Assembly: GCA_002723415.1 (NCBI GenBank)
Contig: PBOA01000003.1
Coordinates: 16,197-67,363, forward strand
Source of the DNA: Chloroflexota bacterium
GTDB taxonomy: Bacteria; Chloroflexota; Dehalococcoidia; Lucifugimonadales; GCA-002723415
Direction: 5' to 3'
Length of the DNA stretch: 51,167 nt
In this document: positions 16,864 through 27,017 of the stretch, in pieces
How the letters are laid out: every line of letters starts with the position of its first letter
Position numbering within the stretch: position 1 is the stretch's first letter
The notes under the pieces: generated by a model
Database searches by the model: none
Seen by the model: only the letters and a program-made list of their open reading frames with translations
Told to the model about the DNA's origin: nothing
Translations under genes and position numbers: made by a program

Positions 16864-17331
16864 TTATTTATTTAAACTATTTCTATAAGCTTCATATTTT
16901 TCTTTAAATTTGTCATATTTTAATCCCAATATTTGCAAGGCAAAATAAGCTGCATTTCGAGCGCCCCATGAACCTATTGCAACACATGCCACAGGTATTC
17001 CTGGCGGCATTTGCACAATAGAATATAATGAGTCTACTCCTTTTAATTCACTAGATGCAATAGGGACGCCTATAACTGGTAAAGTAGTCCATGAAGCAAT
17101 TGCTCCAGGTAAAGCTGCTGCGCCACCAGCACCTGCAATTACTACTTCAGTCCCATTATCTTTTAATCCTGTTACATATTCCATTAATTTTTCAGGATTA
17201 CGATGAGCTGAAATAACTTTTATTTCATTTGTAACCCCCATTTCATTTAATATCTCAACGCATGCCTCCATAACAGGTAAATCCGATTTACTTCCTGTTA
17301 AAACTGATACTAATATCTGATTGTTTCCCAA
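16864..17331 (-). CDS. purE: N5-carboxyaminoimidazole ribonucleotide mutase, class I
   Basis: PurE converts N5-CAIR to CAIR. The 155-aa protein has [12 protein letters not shown] at 13-24, the catalytic SAHRNPEKL with His43, and the glycine-rich [10 protein letters not shown] substrate loop, followed by PVIGVPI. These match class I PurE, which works with PurK; purK is not in this window. It lies between purD and purB on the minus strand. Confidence 0.96.
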   Translation of the reverse strand: MGNNQILVSVLTGSKSDLPVMEACVEILNEMGVTNEIKVISAHRNPEKLMEYVTGLKDNGTEVVIAGAGGAAALPGAIASWTTLPVIGVPIASSELKGVDSLYSIVQMPPGIPVACVAIGSWGARNAAYFALQILGLKYDKFKEKYEAYRNSLNK

Positions 17332-17366
17332 TTTTATCTCCTTTACAAATAGGTTGTTTATTATTT

Positions 17367-18641
17367 TTAAAAGTTGGCTATATCTTTTCTATAAAACATA
17401 TTCTCAAATAATTGTTTGCTATTAATATTTTCATAAACATCATTTCTTGCCTCCTGCAAATTTTTCCCTAAAGATGTCAATGTTAAAACTCTGCCACCAT
17501 TAGTAACAAATGAATTGGACGAAGAATTCATTTGAGTACCTGCATGAAATACTAATATTGAATCATTAATAGATTCAAGACCAGACATTGCATAACCCGT
17601 AAAATAATCATCAGGGTATCCAGCGGATGCTATTACAAGTGATACAGCACATTGATCAGCCCATTCAACATTTACATCATCTAATTTATTATCTGATATT
17701 TTCAAAATCAACTCAACTAAATCTGTTTTTAATAAAGGTAATATAGTCTGGGCTTCAGGATCACCAAATCTACAATTAAATTCTAATACCTTTGGACCTT
17801 CTTTAGTCAAAATCAAGCCACTATAGAGTATACCTGAATACGGTGTCCCTAAACTAGACAAAGCGCGAATTGTAGGAAAAATAATGTTATCTTTTATATT
17901 TTTTGATAAAATTTCGTTCCAATCAACAGGAGGGGAATATGCACCCATTCCGCCAGTATTAGGCCCCAAATCCCCATCTAATAATTTCTTATAATCACTT
18001 GCTGCTACAATGCTTGAAATATTAACACCATCTACAAAAGTAAAAACACTAACTTCCTGACCACTTAAAAATTCTTCAACAACTATTTTTTTTCCAGCAA
18101 CACCTAATTTTTCTTCAACCATTTGTTCATGTAAAAACTTGTTTGCTTCATCATAGCTGTTAGCTATAAACACACCTTTACCACTTGCTAATCCATCTGC
18201 TTTAATTACAAATGGCAAACTAATTGAATTCACATATTTTTTTGCATCCAAATAAGTATCGAAAGTTTTATAGTCTGCAGTTGGAATATCATTATCTAAC
18301 ATCAATTTTTTAGCAAAATCTTTGCTTGTTTCGATTAAGGCTGCTTCCTTAGTTGGACCAAAAATCTTTAATCCTCTAGCTTTAAAAACATTAACTATAC
18401 CAAGTTCTAATGAGCTCTCTGGTCCAACAATAGTTATATCAATGTTTTCTGAAACTGCAAAATTTAAAAGATTTGAAATATCAGTTTCAGAAATATCTAA
18501 ATTTTTTGCAATCTGAGAAGTCCCCCCATTACCTGGAGCTATAAAAATATCCGACACTAATAAGGATTGTTTAATTTTCCACGCTAAAGCATGCTCACGA
18601 GCTCCTTTACCAACTATAAGTATTCTGAGGTTTCCCGACAT
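17367..18641 (-). CDS. purD: phosphoribosylamine-glycine ligase
   Basis: PurD ligates glycine to phosphoribosylamine, the second step of purine synthesis, using an ATP-grasp fold. The 424-aa protein begins [19 protein letters not shown], has [12 protein letters not shown], the ATP-grasp core [16 protein letters not shown], then [13 protein letters not shown] and a metal-binding [11 protein letters not shown]. Length is normal and no second GARS-AIRS-GART domain is fused. It begins 87 nt after guaA, the largest gap in the operon, so an internal promoter is possible. Confidence 0.96.
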   Translation of the reverse strand: MSGNLRILIVGKGAREHALAWKIKQSLLVSDIFIAPGNGGTSQIAKNLDISETDISNLLNFAVSENIDITIVGPESSLELGIVNVFKARGLKIFGPTKEAALIETSKDFAKKLMLDNDIPTADYKTFDTYLDAKKYVNSISLPFVIKADGLASGKGVFIANSYDEANKFLHEQMVEEKLGVAGKKIVVEEFLSGQEVSVFTFVDGVNISSIVAASDYKKLLDGDLGPNTGGMGAYSPPVDWNEILSKNIKDNIIFPTIRALSSLGTPYSGILYSGLILTKEGPKVLEFNCRFGDPEAQTILPLLKTDLVELILKISDNKLDDVNVEWADQCAVSLVIASAGYPDDYFTGYAMSGLESINDSILVFHAGTQMNSSSNSFVTNGGRVLTLTSLGKNLQEARNDVYENINSKQLFENMFYRKDIANF

Positions 18642-18662
18642 AAATTTTCAATCCTTTTTTAT

Positions 18663-18693
18663 ATTATAAATTCAAGTGCAAATGTTTTATCAA
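18663..18693 (-). promoter_or_regulatory. possible internal promoter before purD
   Basis: On the minus strand TTGATA (18693-18688) and TATAAT (18668-18663) are 19 nt apart. They lie in the 87-nt gap between guaA and purD, followed by AAGGAT before the purD ATG. The -10 is perfect but the spacing is long, so this is tentative. Confidence 0.28.
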
Positions 18694-18728
18694 TCAAGTG
18701 AAATTTAAGTATAAATCTGGTTGCCATA

Positions 18729-20303
18729 TTATTCCCACTCAATAGTCCCCGGAGGTTTACTAGTAATATCATAAACAATTCTATTCACATCTTTTACTTC
18801 ATTAGCTATACGGTTAGAAATTTTGGATAATACATCATATGGTAATCTAGCCCAATCAGCAGTCATAGCATCTTTACTAGTAACTGCTCTAATAGCTATT
18901 AGATATCCATAAGTTCTAAAATCTCCTGAAACTCCAACTGTATGAGTATCAGTTAATACTGCAAAACTTTGCCAAAGATCTCTATACAGTCCATTAGATT
19001 TAATCTCATCCATAACTATCCAATCAGATGCTCTTAATATATCTAATTTTTCTTTAGTCACTTCACCTAAAGTCCTTATTGCTAAACCCGGACCTGGAAA
19101 AGGTTGGCGAAAAACCATTTCTTCAGGTAACCCAAGCTCCAATCCAACTTTCCTTACTTCATCTTTAAATAAATATCTTAAAGGTTCAACCAAATCTAAT
19201 TTCATATTATCTGGTAAACCTCCAACATTATGATGAGTTTTTATTTTTGCAGAAATTTCACTTTCTCCAGTTTTACTCTCTATTACATCTGGATAAAGTG
19301 TTCCTTGTGCAAGAAAATCTACTTCACCTAGGTTTGAAGATTCTAATTCAAACACTCTAATAAATTCTTTACCTATAACTTTTCTTTTTTCTTCAGGATC
19401 AATTACTGATTTTAATTTTTCTAAAAATAATTCTGAAGCATCCTTATAAATTAAATTTATATTCATATTTTTATTAAATGTTTCTAAAATACGTTCTGGT
19501 TCTTCTTTTCTCATCAAACCATTATTAACAAAAATACATGTCAATTGGTCTCCTATAGCTTTATGAATTAAAGAAGCAGTAACTAAAGAATCGACACCTC
19601 CAGATAAGGCACAAATAACGTTACCATTACCTATTTGTTTTTTTATTAAATCTACTGAATTCAATACAAAATTTTCTGGAGTCCAATTGCCTTTACAATG
19701 ACAAATATTATATAAAAAGTTACTAATTATTTTGTTCCCTAAAGGTGTATGACTAACTTCAGGGTGAAATTGCAACCCAATCCTATTAATAGAGTCTCCA
19801 ATGGCTGCAATTGGCGAATTATCTGTAAAAGCTAATTTTTCAAAACCTTCAGGTAATTTAGTGATTCTATCTCCATGACTCATCCATGCCTGTATTTTTA
19901 AATCTAATCCATTAAATAAATCATGTTTATAATTAGAAATATTTAACTCAGAATGCCCAAATTCTTTTTTACTACTAGGATTAACATTACCACCTAATTG
20001 GTGTACCATAACTTGCATACCATAGCAAATACCTAAAATAGGAACTCCAATTTCATAAACCCATAAAGGTGCTATAGGGGCGTTATTAGAATATACACTT
20101 GCTGGACCACCAGAAAGTATTATCCCTTTAATTTCTAGTTTTTTTATAACGTCTATAGATGAATCATGGGCAATAATTTCACAATAGACGTTATTCTCTC
20201 TAACTCTTCTAGCAATTAATTGGCTATATTGAGATCCAAAATCCATTACGAGTATGGTTTCATTTAAAGTGCCAGAATTTCGTTTAAAATTCAAACTTAC
20301 CAC
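18729..20303 (-). CDS. guaA: GMP synthase (glutamine-hydrolysing)
   Basis: GuaA converts XMP to GMP using ATP and glutamine. The 524-aa protein has a class I glutaminase domain (about 15-205) with [16 protein letters not shown], the nucleophile Cys93 in GICYGMQVM, and [10 protein letters not shown] supplying His and Glu. The ATP-pyrophosphatase domain follows with the P-loop [10 protein letters not shown], and the C-terminal dimerization domain ends [13 protein letters not shown]. The start written here is a GTG at 20303; a TTG at 20294 with an AGGG 8 nt upstream is equally plausible. It is the first gene of the minus-strand purine operon. Confidence 0.97.
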   Translation of the reverse strand: MVSLNFKRNSGTLNETILVMDFGSQYSQLIARRVRENNVYCEIIAHDSSIDVIKKLEIKGIILSGGPASVYSNNAPIAPLWVYEIGVPILGICYGMQVMVHQLGGNVNPSSKKEFGHSELNISNYKHDLFNGLDLKIQAWMSHGDRITKLPEGFEKLAFTDNSPIAAIGDSINRIGLQFHPEVSHTPLGNKIISNFLYNICHCKGNWTPENFVLNSVDLIKKQIGNGNVICALSGGVDSLVTASLIHKAIGDQLTCIFVNNGLMRKEEPERILETFNKNMNINLIYKDASELFLEKLKSVIDPEEKRKVIGKEFIRVFELESSNLGEVDFLAQGTLYPDVIESKTGESEISAKIKTHHNVGGLPDNMKLDLVEPLRYLFKDEVRKVGLELGLPEEMVFRQPFPGPGLAIRTLGEVTKEKLDILRASDWIVMDEIKSNGLYRDLWQSFAVLTDTHTVGVSGDFRTYGYLIAIRAVTSKDAMTADWARLPYDVLSKISNRIANEVKDVNRIVYDITSKPPGTIEWE

Positions 20304-20360
20304 CCTTTGATATAAATTAAAGATTAGTTAATGATATACTAAATTATTAAGGTTGCCCAC

Positions 20361-20389
20361 AGTATAATTTAAAAAATTATTGTTCTAAA
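20361..20389 (-). promoter_or_regulatory. putative promoter of guaA-pur operon
   Basis: On the minus strand TTTAGA (20389-20384) and TATACT (20366-20361) are 17 nt apart, 58 nt before the guaA start. The divergent tsaC gene starts at 20402, so its promoter must overlap this region; a TATAAT at 20363-20368 on the plus strand is too far from any clear -35. Confidence 0.4.
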
Positions 20390-20401
20390 TATAGGTCAAT
20401 A

Positions 20402-21013
20402 TTGAAAAATTTAAAATTAATTAAAAAATCCGTCAAAATACTCCAAAATGATGGAGTCATAGCAGTACCTACAGATACTTTATATGCATTAGCAGCATCT
20501 ATAGAATCTTTTAAAGCTATAGATAAAATTTTTGCAATAAAAGGAAGGTCATATAAATCTCCAATTTCACTATTAATCAATGCTAAAGAATCTTTGAATA
20601 AATATGCAATAGATATACCTAATGAAACTTGGCGATTAATTGATACATTTTGGCCTGGGCCACTTACTATAGTACTAAAAAGCTCCCCTAAAGTACCTGA
20701 AATTCTTTTAGCACAATCTGGCAAAGTCGGTATAAGAATTCCAAATAATTTATTAGTTCAAAATATTATTCAAACATTAGATTCAGCAATTACTGGAACA
20801 AGTGTGAATATTAGTGGTCAAGCAGATATGATATCTCATAAAGAAATACAAAAAGTTTTTGGAAACCAAATTGACCTGATTATTGAAAATACGATGCCCA
20901 AAATAAATATTGCATCAACAGTATTAGATTTAACTGTAAAACCTGCTATCATTATTCGAGAAGGGTTTATAAAAAAACAATCAATTCAAAAAATTATAGA
21001 AATAGAACAATGA
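20402..21013 (+). CDS. tsaC: L-threonylcarbamoyladenylate synthase (Sua5/YciO/YrdC family)
   Basis: TsaC makes threonylcarbamoyl-AMP for the t6A37 modification of ANN-decoding tRNAs. The 203-aa protein is a single YrdC domain: GVIAVPTDTLYALAA near the start, KIFAIKGRSYKSPISLLI with the conserved Lys-x-Arg nucleotide contact, a central FWPGPLTIVL, and GKVGIRIPNN before SGTSVNISG-type residues (here ITGTSVNISGQ). It lacks the C-terminal Sua5 domain. The start is a TTG at 20402. Its last codons overlap the next gene by 4 nt (ATGA). Confidence 0.92.
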   Translation: MKNLKLIKKSVKILQNDGVIAVPTDTLYALAASIESFKAIDKIFAIKGRSYKSPISLLINAKESLNKYAIDIPNETWRLIDTFWPGPLTIVLKSSPKVPEILLAQSGKVGIRIPNNLLVQNIIQTLDSAITGTSVNISGQADMISHKEIQKVFGNQIDLIIENTMPKINIASTVLDLTVKPAIIIREGFIKKQSIQKIIEIEQ

Positions 21014-21999
21014 TAAATCTCAATAAAGATTTTTTAAAATTAAACAATTCGCTTGAAAAACATTTAATATCAATTTTAAATTCAAAAAATATACCTTTAT
21101 ACGACATGATGTCATATCATATGAATTTCAATAATGACGAACCTAGAATTTTTGGCTTATTATGCGTAACCACACATTTAGCTTTGAATAACGATTATGA
21201 AAACATATTAGACTTGGCGTCATCAGTAGAATTTGTAAATAATTTTATTGAAATACACGATGATGTTCAATCGGGACAACCCAAGAGAGGTGAAAGAGAC
21301 ACTTTATGGTGGAAATGGGGACCAGCTCAAGCAATAAATGCTGGAGATGGCATGCATGCTTTAGCAAGACTTTCTATATTAAATACAAAAGATAATAACA
21401 ACATAAATCAAATAAAAACATTCGAAGCTTTAAAATTATTAGATGATGCGACAATAAATATCTGTGAAGCTCGATATTCTGAATTAGAATTTCAAGAACG
21501 TATAGATATTTCATATTCAGAATATATTAATAATATAATAAGTAAAAATAGTGCCTTATATGCATGTGCATTTTCTTTAGGTACAATTTTATCTGGCAAT
21601 TTAAATAATTTAAGTAACACTATTAATAAACTATCTAATGAAATAACTTTAGCTATAAAAATGAAAAAAGACATATCACTAATATGGAATAATACTACAT
21701 TAGAAGAACAAAATTATGCACTTAACAAAAATAAATTACTTCCAGTACTAATTGCATTAGAAAATGAATCTATTACGCACAAGAGAATGATTGGGGAAAT
21801 ATATTTTAAAAGAGTATTACAAAAAGAAGACTTAAAAGATTTACGAAAAATATTAGATAAATTAAATGTCCAAGATCATTCGCAAAAAATATTAGATAAA
21901 TCAATACAAAAAGCAATAAACATAATTGATAATCAGAGCATATTCCAGAATGAAAATAAAAAACTTCTAATCGATTTAATTAAATGGTTAATAACTTGA
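21010..21999 (+). CDS. polyprenyl (isoprenoid) diphosphate synthase-like protein, degenerate Asp motifs
   Basis: The 329-aa protein has the all-helical isoprenyl diphosphate synthase layout. The best block is FIEIHDDVQSGQPKRG at 79-94 followed by WWKWGPAQAINAGDGMHALA at 100-119, clearly matching the first Asp-rich motif and the AxxxGD helix of the family. The first motif is DDVQS rather than DDxxD. In the region of the second motif I see only KKDISLIW, without the DDxxD needed for magnesium-bound isopentenyl diphosphate. It could therefore be a non-catalytic subunit or have altered chemistry. Start overlaps tsaC by 4 nt and its end overlaps pgk by 16 nt. Confidence 0.8.
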   Translation: MINLNKDFLKLNNSLEKHLISILNSKNIPLYDMMSYHMNFNNDEPRIFGLLCVTTHLALNNDYENILDLASSVEFVNNFIEIHDDVQSGQPKRGERDTLWWKWGPAQAINAGDGMHALARLSILNTKDNNNINQIKTFEALKLLDDATINICEARYSELEFQERIDISYSEYINNIISKNSALYACAFSLGTILSGNLNNLSNTINKLSNEITLAIKMKKDISLIWNNTTLEEQNYALNKNKLLPVLIALENESITHKRMIGEIYFKRVLQKEDLKDLRKILDKLNVQDHSQKILDKSIQKAINIIDNQSIFQNENKKLLIDLIKWLIT

Positions 22000-23174
22000 A
22001 AAACATAAATAAAAAGACTATACAAGATATAAATATTAACAAAAAAAGAATACTCTTAAGAACTGATTATAATGTACCATTAGATACAAATGGTAATATA
22101 TCAGATGATATAAGAATAAGAGAATCTTTACCTACTTTACAATATCTAATAGAAAATGAATGCAAAATATACATATGTTCACATTTAGGTAGACCAAATG
22201 GAAAAATTATAAAAAAATTAAGTTTAAAACCTGTTTGCAAAAGATTATCTGAGCTTTTAAACAAACCTATAAATTTACTAAATATGCACAATGAAATAAC
22301 AGATACAGATACAGATACAATAAATATGCTTGAAAATGTTAGATTTAATAAAGAAGAAGAGGAAAATAATCCCAATTTCGCAAGAAAACTTTCAAATATT
22401 GCAGATATATTTGTAAATGATGCCTTTGGTACTGCCCATAGAGCTCATGCTTCAACTACAGGGGTTACTAAATTTATACCAAGTGTTGCCGGTTTACTAT
22501 TTTCGAAAGAAATAAAAATTTTAAACAGCCTACTGGACAAACCTGAAAAGCCTTTCACTGCTATTATAGGAGGAGCAAAAGTAAGTGACAAAATTGGAGT
22601 TCTAGACAATTTAATTAATATTGCTCAAAACATCATAATTGGTGGGGGTATGGCTTATACATTTATAAAAGCTGAAAAACTTATTTTAAAAAATATAGAT
22701 ATAGCAGATAATGAAATTAAACATGCCAAATATTTAATTGAAAAATCTAAAGAGTTGAATATCACAATTAATTTACCTAAAGATGTCATAGTTACCAAAG
22801 AATTTCAAGAAAATGCCAAATTTAGAAATGTTGCATCAAATAATATAAAAACTAATGAACTAATTATGGATATTGGCGATGAATCTATTTTAAAATTTAA
22901 AGATATACTGAATAATTCAAAGACAATTTTATGGAATGGCCCAATGGGAGTTTTTGAATGGAAAAATTTCTCTAATGGTACATACCAACTTGCTAATCAC
23001 CTTTCTAATTTAAAAAATGTAACGACTGTAATAGGAGGAGGCTCTACTGCTGAAGTGTTTGGAAAATTAAATTTAGAAAATTATATTTCTCATATATCTA
23101 CGGGAGGTGGAGCAACATTAGAATTCCTAGAAGGGAAAATTTTACCTGGATATGCGTCATTATTGAATAATTAA
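21984..23174 (+). CDS. pgk: phosphoglycerate kinase
   Basis: Pgk transfers phosphate from 1,3-bisphosphoglycerate to ADP in glycolysis. The 396-aa protein shows RTDYNVPLD, SHLGRPNGK, a central AHRAHASTTG, GGAKVSDKIGVL at the hinge, and the nucleotide-binding GPMGVFEW and GGGSTAEVFGK, ending FLEGKILPG. The ATG at 21984 lies within the preceding gene (16-nt overlap); an in-frame TTG at 21996 is an alternative start. It leads a lower-glycolysis trio with apgM and tpiA. Confidence 0.96.
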   Translation: MVNNLKNINKKTIQDININKKRILLRTDYNVPLDTNGNISDDIRIRESLPTLQYLIENECKIYICSHLGRPNGKIIKKLSLKPVCKRLSELLNKPINLLNMHNEITDTDTDTINMLENVRFNKEEEENNPNFARKLSNIADIFVNDAFGTAHRAHASTTGVTKFIPSVAGLLFSKEIKILNSLLDKPEKPFTAIIGGAKVSDKIGVLDNLINIAQNIIIGGGMAYTFIKAEKLILKNIDIADNEIKHAKYLIEKSKELNITINLPKDVIVTKEFQENAKFRNVASNNIKTNELIMDIGDESILKFKDILNNSKTILWNGPMGVFEWKNFSNGTYQLANHLSNLKNVTTVIGGGSTAEVFGKLNLENYISHISTGGGATLEFLEGKILPGYASLLNN

Positions 23175-23189
23175 ATTAAAGGAAAAAAA

Positions 23190-24392
23190 TTGATAGATTT
23201 ACCATATTTAGACAGTATTACTCGCAATACAACATCTAAAATAATTTTCTTAGTCATTGATGGACTAGGTGGATATCCTGATAAAACAGGAAAATCTGAA
23301 TTGGAATATGCAAAAATACCTAATTTAAACCAATTAGTTAGTAAAAGTGATTGTGGATTAACTATACCTGTATTAGAGGGTATTACACCAGGCAGTGGTC
23401 CTGGTCATTTATCTTTATTTGGTTATGACCCAGTAAAATACTTGTTAGGTAGAGGAATATTAGAAACTTTAGGAATCGACATAGAATTAAACCCTAATGA
23501 AATAGCTGCAAGAGGAAATTTCTGTACTGTAGATAATAATGGGAACATAACTGATAGAAGGGCAAATAGAATACAAACCAATATAAGTACTCAAATCATA
23601 AATGAACTTAAAAAAATCGAATTGTCTGGCATAGAATTCAAAATATACCCCGTTAGAGATCATAGATTTGTATTAATTATGAATGGGAAAAATTTATCTC
23701 CAAATATTTCTGAAACTGACCCACAAATACTAGGTACAAAACCACTAGAATCTTTACCTTTATCCGACAACGCAATTAATACTGCTTCTAAAATAAACCA
23801 ATTCGTCGAACTTACAAAAACCATTCTATCTACTAGAGAAACAGCCAATATGATACTATTACGTGGATTTTCTCAATTACCTAATCTACCTAATTTTAAC
23901 TTTAGTTATAAATTAAAATCATGTGCTATAGCAGCATATCCGATGTATAAAGGACTAGCAAAACTGTTAGGGATGGACGTACTCAATTGTGGTGATACGT
24001 TTGAACAAGAAATAAAGACTTTAAAAGAAAATTTCAATAAATATAATTTTTTCTTCCTCCATTATAAACCAGCAGATGCAGCTGGTGAAGATGGCAATTT
24101 TGAAAACAAAATCAAAACTTTAGAGGCTCTAGATAAATTTATCCCAGAAATAACGAACATTAATCCAGATGTTTTAGTAATTGCAGGAGATCATTCAACG
24201 CCTGCAATATTAGGCAGTCATAGCTGGCATCCTGTTCCAGTAATGATTCATACAAATAAATCTATTAATCATAACGTCAAACATTTTACAGAAAAAGATC
24301 TTATTTATGGTAATTTGGGTACAATACATGCAACAAAATTAATGCTATTATCTTTAGCTAATGCAGGTAAATTAAATAAATATGGCCCTTAA
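23190..24392 (+). CDS. apgM: 2,3-bisphosphoglycerate-independent phosphoglycerate mutase, archaeal type
   Basis: This alkaline-phosphatase-superfamily enzyme interconverts 3- and 2-phosphoglycerate with two metal ions. The 400-aa protein shows IIFLVIDGLGGYPD with metal ligand Asp24, PGSGPGHLSLFGYDP with the probable phospho-serine Ser69, and the C-terminal ligands in IAGDHSTP and GSHSWHPVPV. These features match the archaeal ApgM group rather than the 510-aa bacterial GpmI. The start is a TTG at 23190 preceded by AAAGGA. It lies between pgk and tpiA, consistent with one glycolytic unit. Confidence 0.94.
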   Translation: MIDLPYLDSITRNTTSKIIFLVIDGLGGYPDKTGKSELEYAKIPNLNQLVSKSDCGLTIPVLEGITPGSGPGHLSLFGYDPVKYLLGRGILETLGIDIELNPNEIAARGNFCTVDNNGNITDRRANRIQTNISTQIINELKKIELSGIEFKIYPVRDHRFVLIMNGKNLSPNISETDPQILGTKPLESLPLSDNAINTASKINQFVELTKTILSTRETANMILLRGFSQLPNLPNFNFSYKLKSCAIAAYPMYKGLAKLLGMDVLNCGDTFEQEIKTLKENFNKYNFFFLHYKPADAAGEDGNFENKIKTLEALDKFIPEITNINPDVLVIAGDHSTPAILGSHSWHPVPVMIHTNKSINHNVKHFTEKDLIYGNLGTIHATKLMLLSLANAGKLNKYGP

Positions 24393-24405
24393 TTGAAGGT
24401 GAAAT

Positions 24406-25158
24406 ATGATAAAACCAATTATTGTAGGCAATTGGAAGATGAATACTAATTCATATGAAGCTTATGAAATAAGTTCATATTTAGTTAATCATATTAATGA
24501 AATTAATTCAGTTGATAAAGTTATATGTCCTCCACACATATATTTACCAACTTTACACAATCTAGTGTCTACTTCAAATTTACATCTCGGCGCTCAAAAT
24601 ATGTTTTACAAAAATAATGGAGCCTATACAGGTGAAGTTTCTGCTTTAATGCTAAAAGAATACTGTGAATATGTTATTCTAGGACATTCTGAGAGAAGAA
24701 CTATTTTTTCAGAAAATGATGATTTAATAAATAAAAAAACTAAAGCAGCAATAATAAATAATATAAAACCTATAATATGTGTTGGCGAAAACATTTCTGA
24801 AAGAGAATCCGGATCAGCCAAGAATATAATACGCAACCAAATATTAAATTCGTTAAAATCTATTGATATTGATGAAAATATTACTATTGCATATGAACCA
24901 ATTTGGGCTATTGGTACTGGGATTGCTGCAACACCTGAAATTGCTCAAGAGATGATGAAACATATTAGATCTGTTATAAAAAATGATTTTAATACAAACA
25001 TTGCAAATAAAATACGTATTTTATATGGAGGAAGTGTTACAGATAACAATACTTTAGAATACCTTAGCCTTCCAGATATAAATGGCTGCCTTGTTGGTGG
25101 AGCTAGCTTAGATTCCAAGAAGTTTTCAAATATAGTTCAGATGGCTTCAAAATTATAA
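24406..25158 (+). CDS. tpiA: triosephosphate isomerase
   Basis: TpiA interconverts dihydroxyacetone phosphate and glyceraldehyde 3-phosphate. The 250-aa TIM barrel has Lys11 in GNWKMN, His94 in LGHSERR and Glu164 in AYEPIWAIGTG, so all catalytic residues are present. The phosphate-binding YGGSVT and LVGGASL motifs close the sequence. A GAAGGTGA-like ribosome site lies just before the ATG. Follows apgM after 13 nt. Confidence 0.97.
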   Translation: MIKPIIVGNWKMNTNSYEAYEISSYLVNHINEINSVDKVICPPHIYLPTLHNLVSTSNLHLGAQNMFYKNNGAYTGEVSALMLKEYCEYVILGHSERRTIFSENDDLINKKTKAAIINNIKPIICVGENISERESGSAKNIIRNQILNSLKSIDIDENITIAYEPIWAIGTGIAATPEIAQEMMKHIRSVIKNDFNTNIANKIRILYGGSVTDNNTLEYLSLPDINGCLVGGASLDSKKFSNIVQMASKL

Positions 25159-25167
25159 ATAATAATA

Positions 25168-26097
25168 ATGGATAATAATAATCTTCTTGTAATAGTCGGC
25201 CCAACATCAATAGGTAAAAGCCAATTTGCTATTGATATTGCTCAAAAGCATTCTGGAGAAATCATCAATGGGGATAGCAGACAAATATATAAATTATTAA
25301 ATATTGGCACATCAAAACCTAATAAAACCGACCAATCCATAATTAAACATCATTTGATAGATATAAAATATCCTGATGAAGAATATAATTTATCAATGTT
25401 TTTACATGATTGTAAAAAATCAATAAAAAAAATACAGACGTCTTCTAAACTCCCTATATTAGTAGGTGGAAGTGGCCAATATATTTGGGCATTATTAGAA
25501 AATTGGAAACCTCCAAATATTAAACCCGATCAAAAATTAAGATCTCAACTCCTTCAAGAAAGTATAGAATATGGTACAAAATATTTACATAATAAATTAT
25601 TTAAACTTAATACAGCATCTGCAAATAAAATTGATCAAAGAAATACAAGACGAATTATTCGAGCTATTGAAATAGAAATATATAAAGACTTAACCAATCG
25701 TACCCCTGACATACCAAATAATAATATTATCAATATTGAAAAATTTAACATACTAATAATTGGATTAACTGTAAATCGTAAAACCTTATATGAAAAAATA
25801 GATCTAAGAGTAGATAAAATGATAGAATCTGGGTGGATAGATGAAACTAAAAATATATTATCCAAAGGATATAATCCTAAAATCGCCTCACTTTCAAGCT
25901 TAGGCTATTCAGAGATAATATCCTATTTGAATGGGGTAGGGGATTTACCAGAAGCTATAAATCAAACTAAATTTCGTACACATAAATTTGCCAGAAGGCA
26001 ATATACTTGGTTTAAAAAATCAGACAAAAGAATAAAATGGTTTGATACTGAAACTGAATTAATTTATGCCAAAGAATATATCAATAAATGGATATAA
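25168..26097 (+). CDS. miaA: tRNA dimethylallyltransferase
   Basis: MiaA adds a dimethylallyl group to A37 of tRNAs reading UNN codons. The 309-aa protein has the P-loop GPTSIGKS at 11-18, INGDSRQIYKLLNIGTSKP where the catalytic Asp sits, ILVGGSGQYIWALLENW and a C-terminal RQYTWFKK motif for tRNA binding. Length and motif order are standard. It starts 9 nt after tpiA. Confidence 0.95.
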   Translation: MDNNNLLVIVGPTSIGKSQFAIDIAQKHSGEIINGDSRQIYKLLNIGTSKPNKTDQSIIKHHLIDIKYPDEEYNLSMFLHDCKKSIKKIQTSSKLPILVGGSGQYIWALLENWKPPNIKPDQKLRSQLLQESIEYGTKYLHNKLFKLNTASANKIDQRNTRRIIRAIEIEIYKDLTNRTPDIPNNNIINIEKFNILIIGLTVNRKTLYEKIDLRVDKMIESGWIDETKNILSKGYNPKIASLSSLGYSEIISYLNGVGDLPEAINQTKFRTHKFARRQYTWFKKSDKRIKWFDTETELIYAKEYINKWI

Positions 26098-26128
26098 CAA
26101 TATATAAATATAAAAATATGGAGATATT

Positions 26129-26968
26129 ATGAATTTCGCAAAACTACATGGGGCTGGTAATGATTATGTATTTATAAATGCTATTGGATTACATAAAGAT
26201 TGGTCGGCATTATCTGTTGAAATCAGTAATAGAAATAAAGGGATAGGGTCAGATGGGCTAATACTGTTACTTAAATCAAATGTTGCAGATATTAAAATGA
26301 CAATGTTCAATGCAGATGGTTCAGAAGGGAAAATGTGTGGCAATGGGATTCGTTGCCTAGTAAAATTTGCAATAGACGAAGGAGTTATTCCTCAAAATAC
26401 AAATTTGGTTACAGTTGAAACACTATCTGGGATTTTATCTGTAAAGCCGATTTTTGAAAACAACTTAATGGTTAAAGCTAGCGTTAAAATGGGATCACCT
26501 ATATTAAATCCAATAGATATCCCTGTAAAAATAAACAGTTCAAATTTTGTTTCAAATTATCCTTTAAAAGTTAATGAATATAACTTAAATCTATCTTTTG
26601 TTTCTATGGGTAACCCCCATGCGATAGCTATACTTAAAGAACCCATAGAAGATGTCCCTTTACATATAATTGGACCAATCCTTGAAACAAATTCTATATT
26701 CCCTGACCGAATAAATTTTGAAATTGTTAATATAATATCTGAAAATTATGTAAAATTACGAGTATGGGAGAGAGGAAGTGGGTTAACAATGGCTTGTGGC
26801 ACTGGGGCATGCGCAACTGTAGTATCATTAAATCTACAAAATTTAGTAAATAATTCAGTTGAAGTTGAGCTACCTGGAGGTAATTTAGACATTTATTGGC
26901 CAGGAAATGGCGATGTAACTATGGAAGGACCAGTTAAAACTGTATATAAAGGAGAATTACTTATTTAA
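26129..26968 (+). CDS. dapF: diaminopimelate epimerase
   Basis: DapF converts LL- to meso-diaminopimelate with two cysteines acting as acid and base. The 279-aa protein shows FAKLHGAGNDYVF, KGIGSDGLILL, Cys70 in MCGNGIRC and Cys223 in MACGTGACA, so the thiol pair is intact. A GGAGAT ribosome site precedes the ATG. Together with dapL 2.6 kb downstream it points to the LL-DAP aminotransferase route to lysine and, if used, peptidoglycan. Confidence 0.96.
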   Translation: MNFAKLHGAGNDYVFINAIGLHKDWSALSVEISNRNKGIGSDGLILLLKSNVADIKMTMFNADGSEGKMCGNGIRCLVKFAIDEGVIPQNTNLVTVETLSGILSVKPIFENNLMVKASVKMGSPILNPIDIPVKINSSNFVSNYPLKVNEYNLNLSFVSMGNPHAIAILKEPIEDVPLHIIGPILETNSIFPDRINFEIVNIISENYVKLRVWERGSGLTMACGTGACATVVSLNLQNLVNNSVEVELPGGNLDIYWPGNGDVTMEGPVKTVYKGELLI

Positions 26969-27017
26969 TATAAATTAGCGTTTAAGTTTGCTTATTCAGC
27001 TTAAAAAGGAAATTAAC

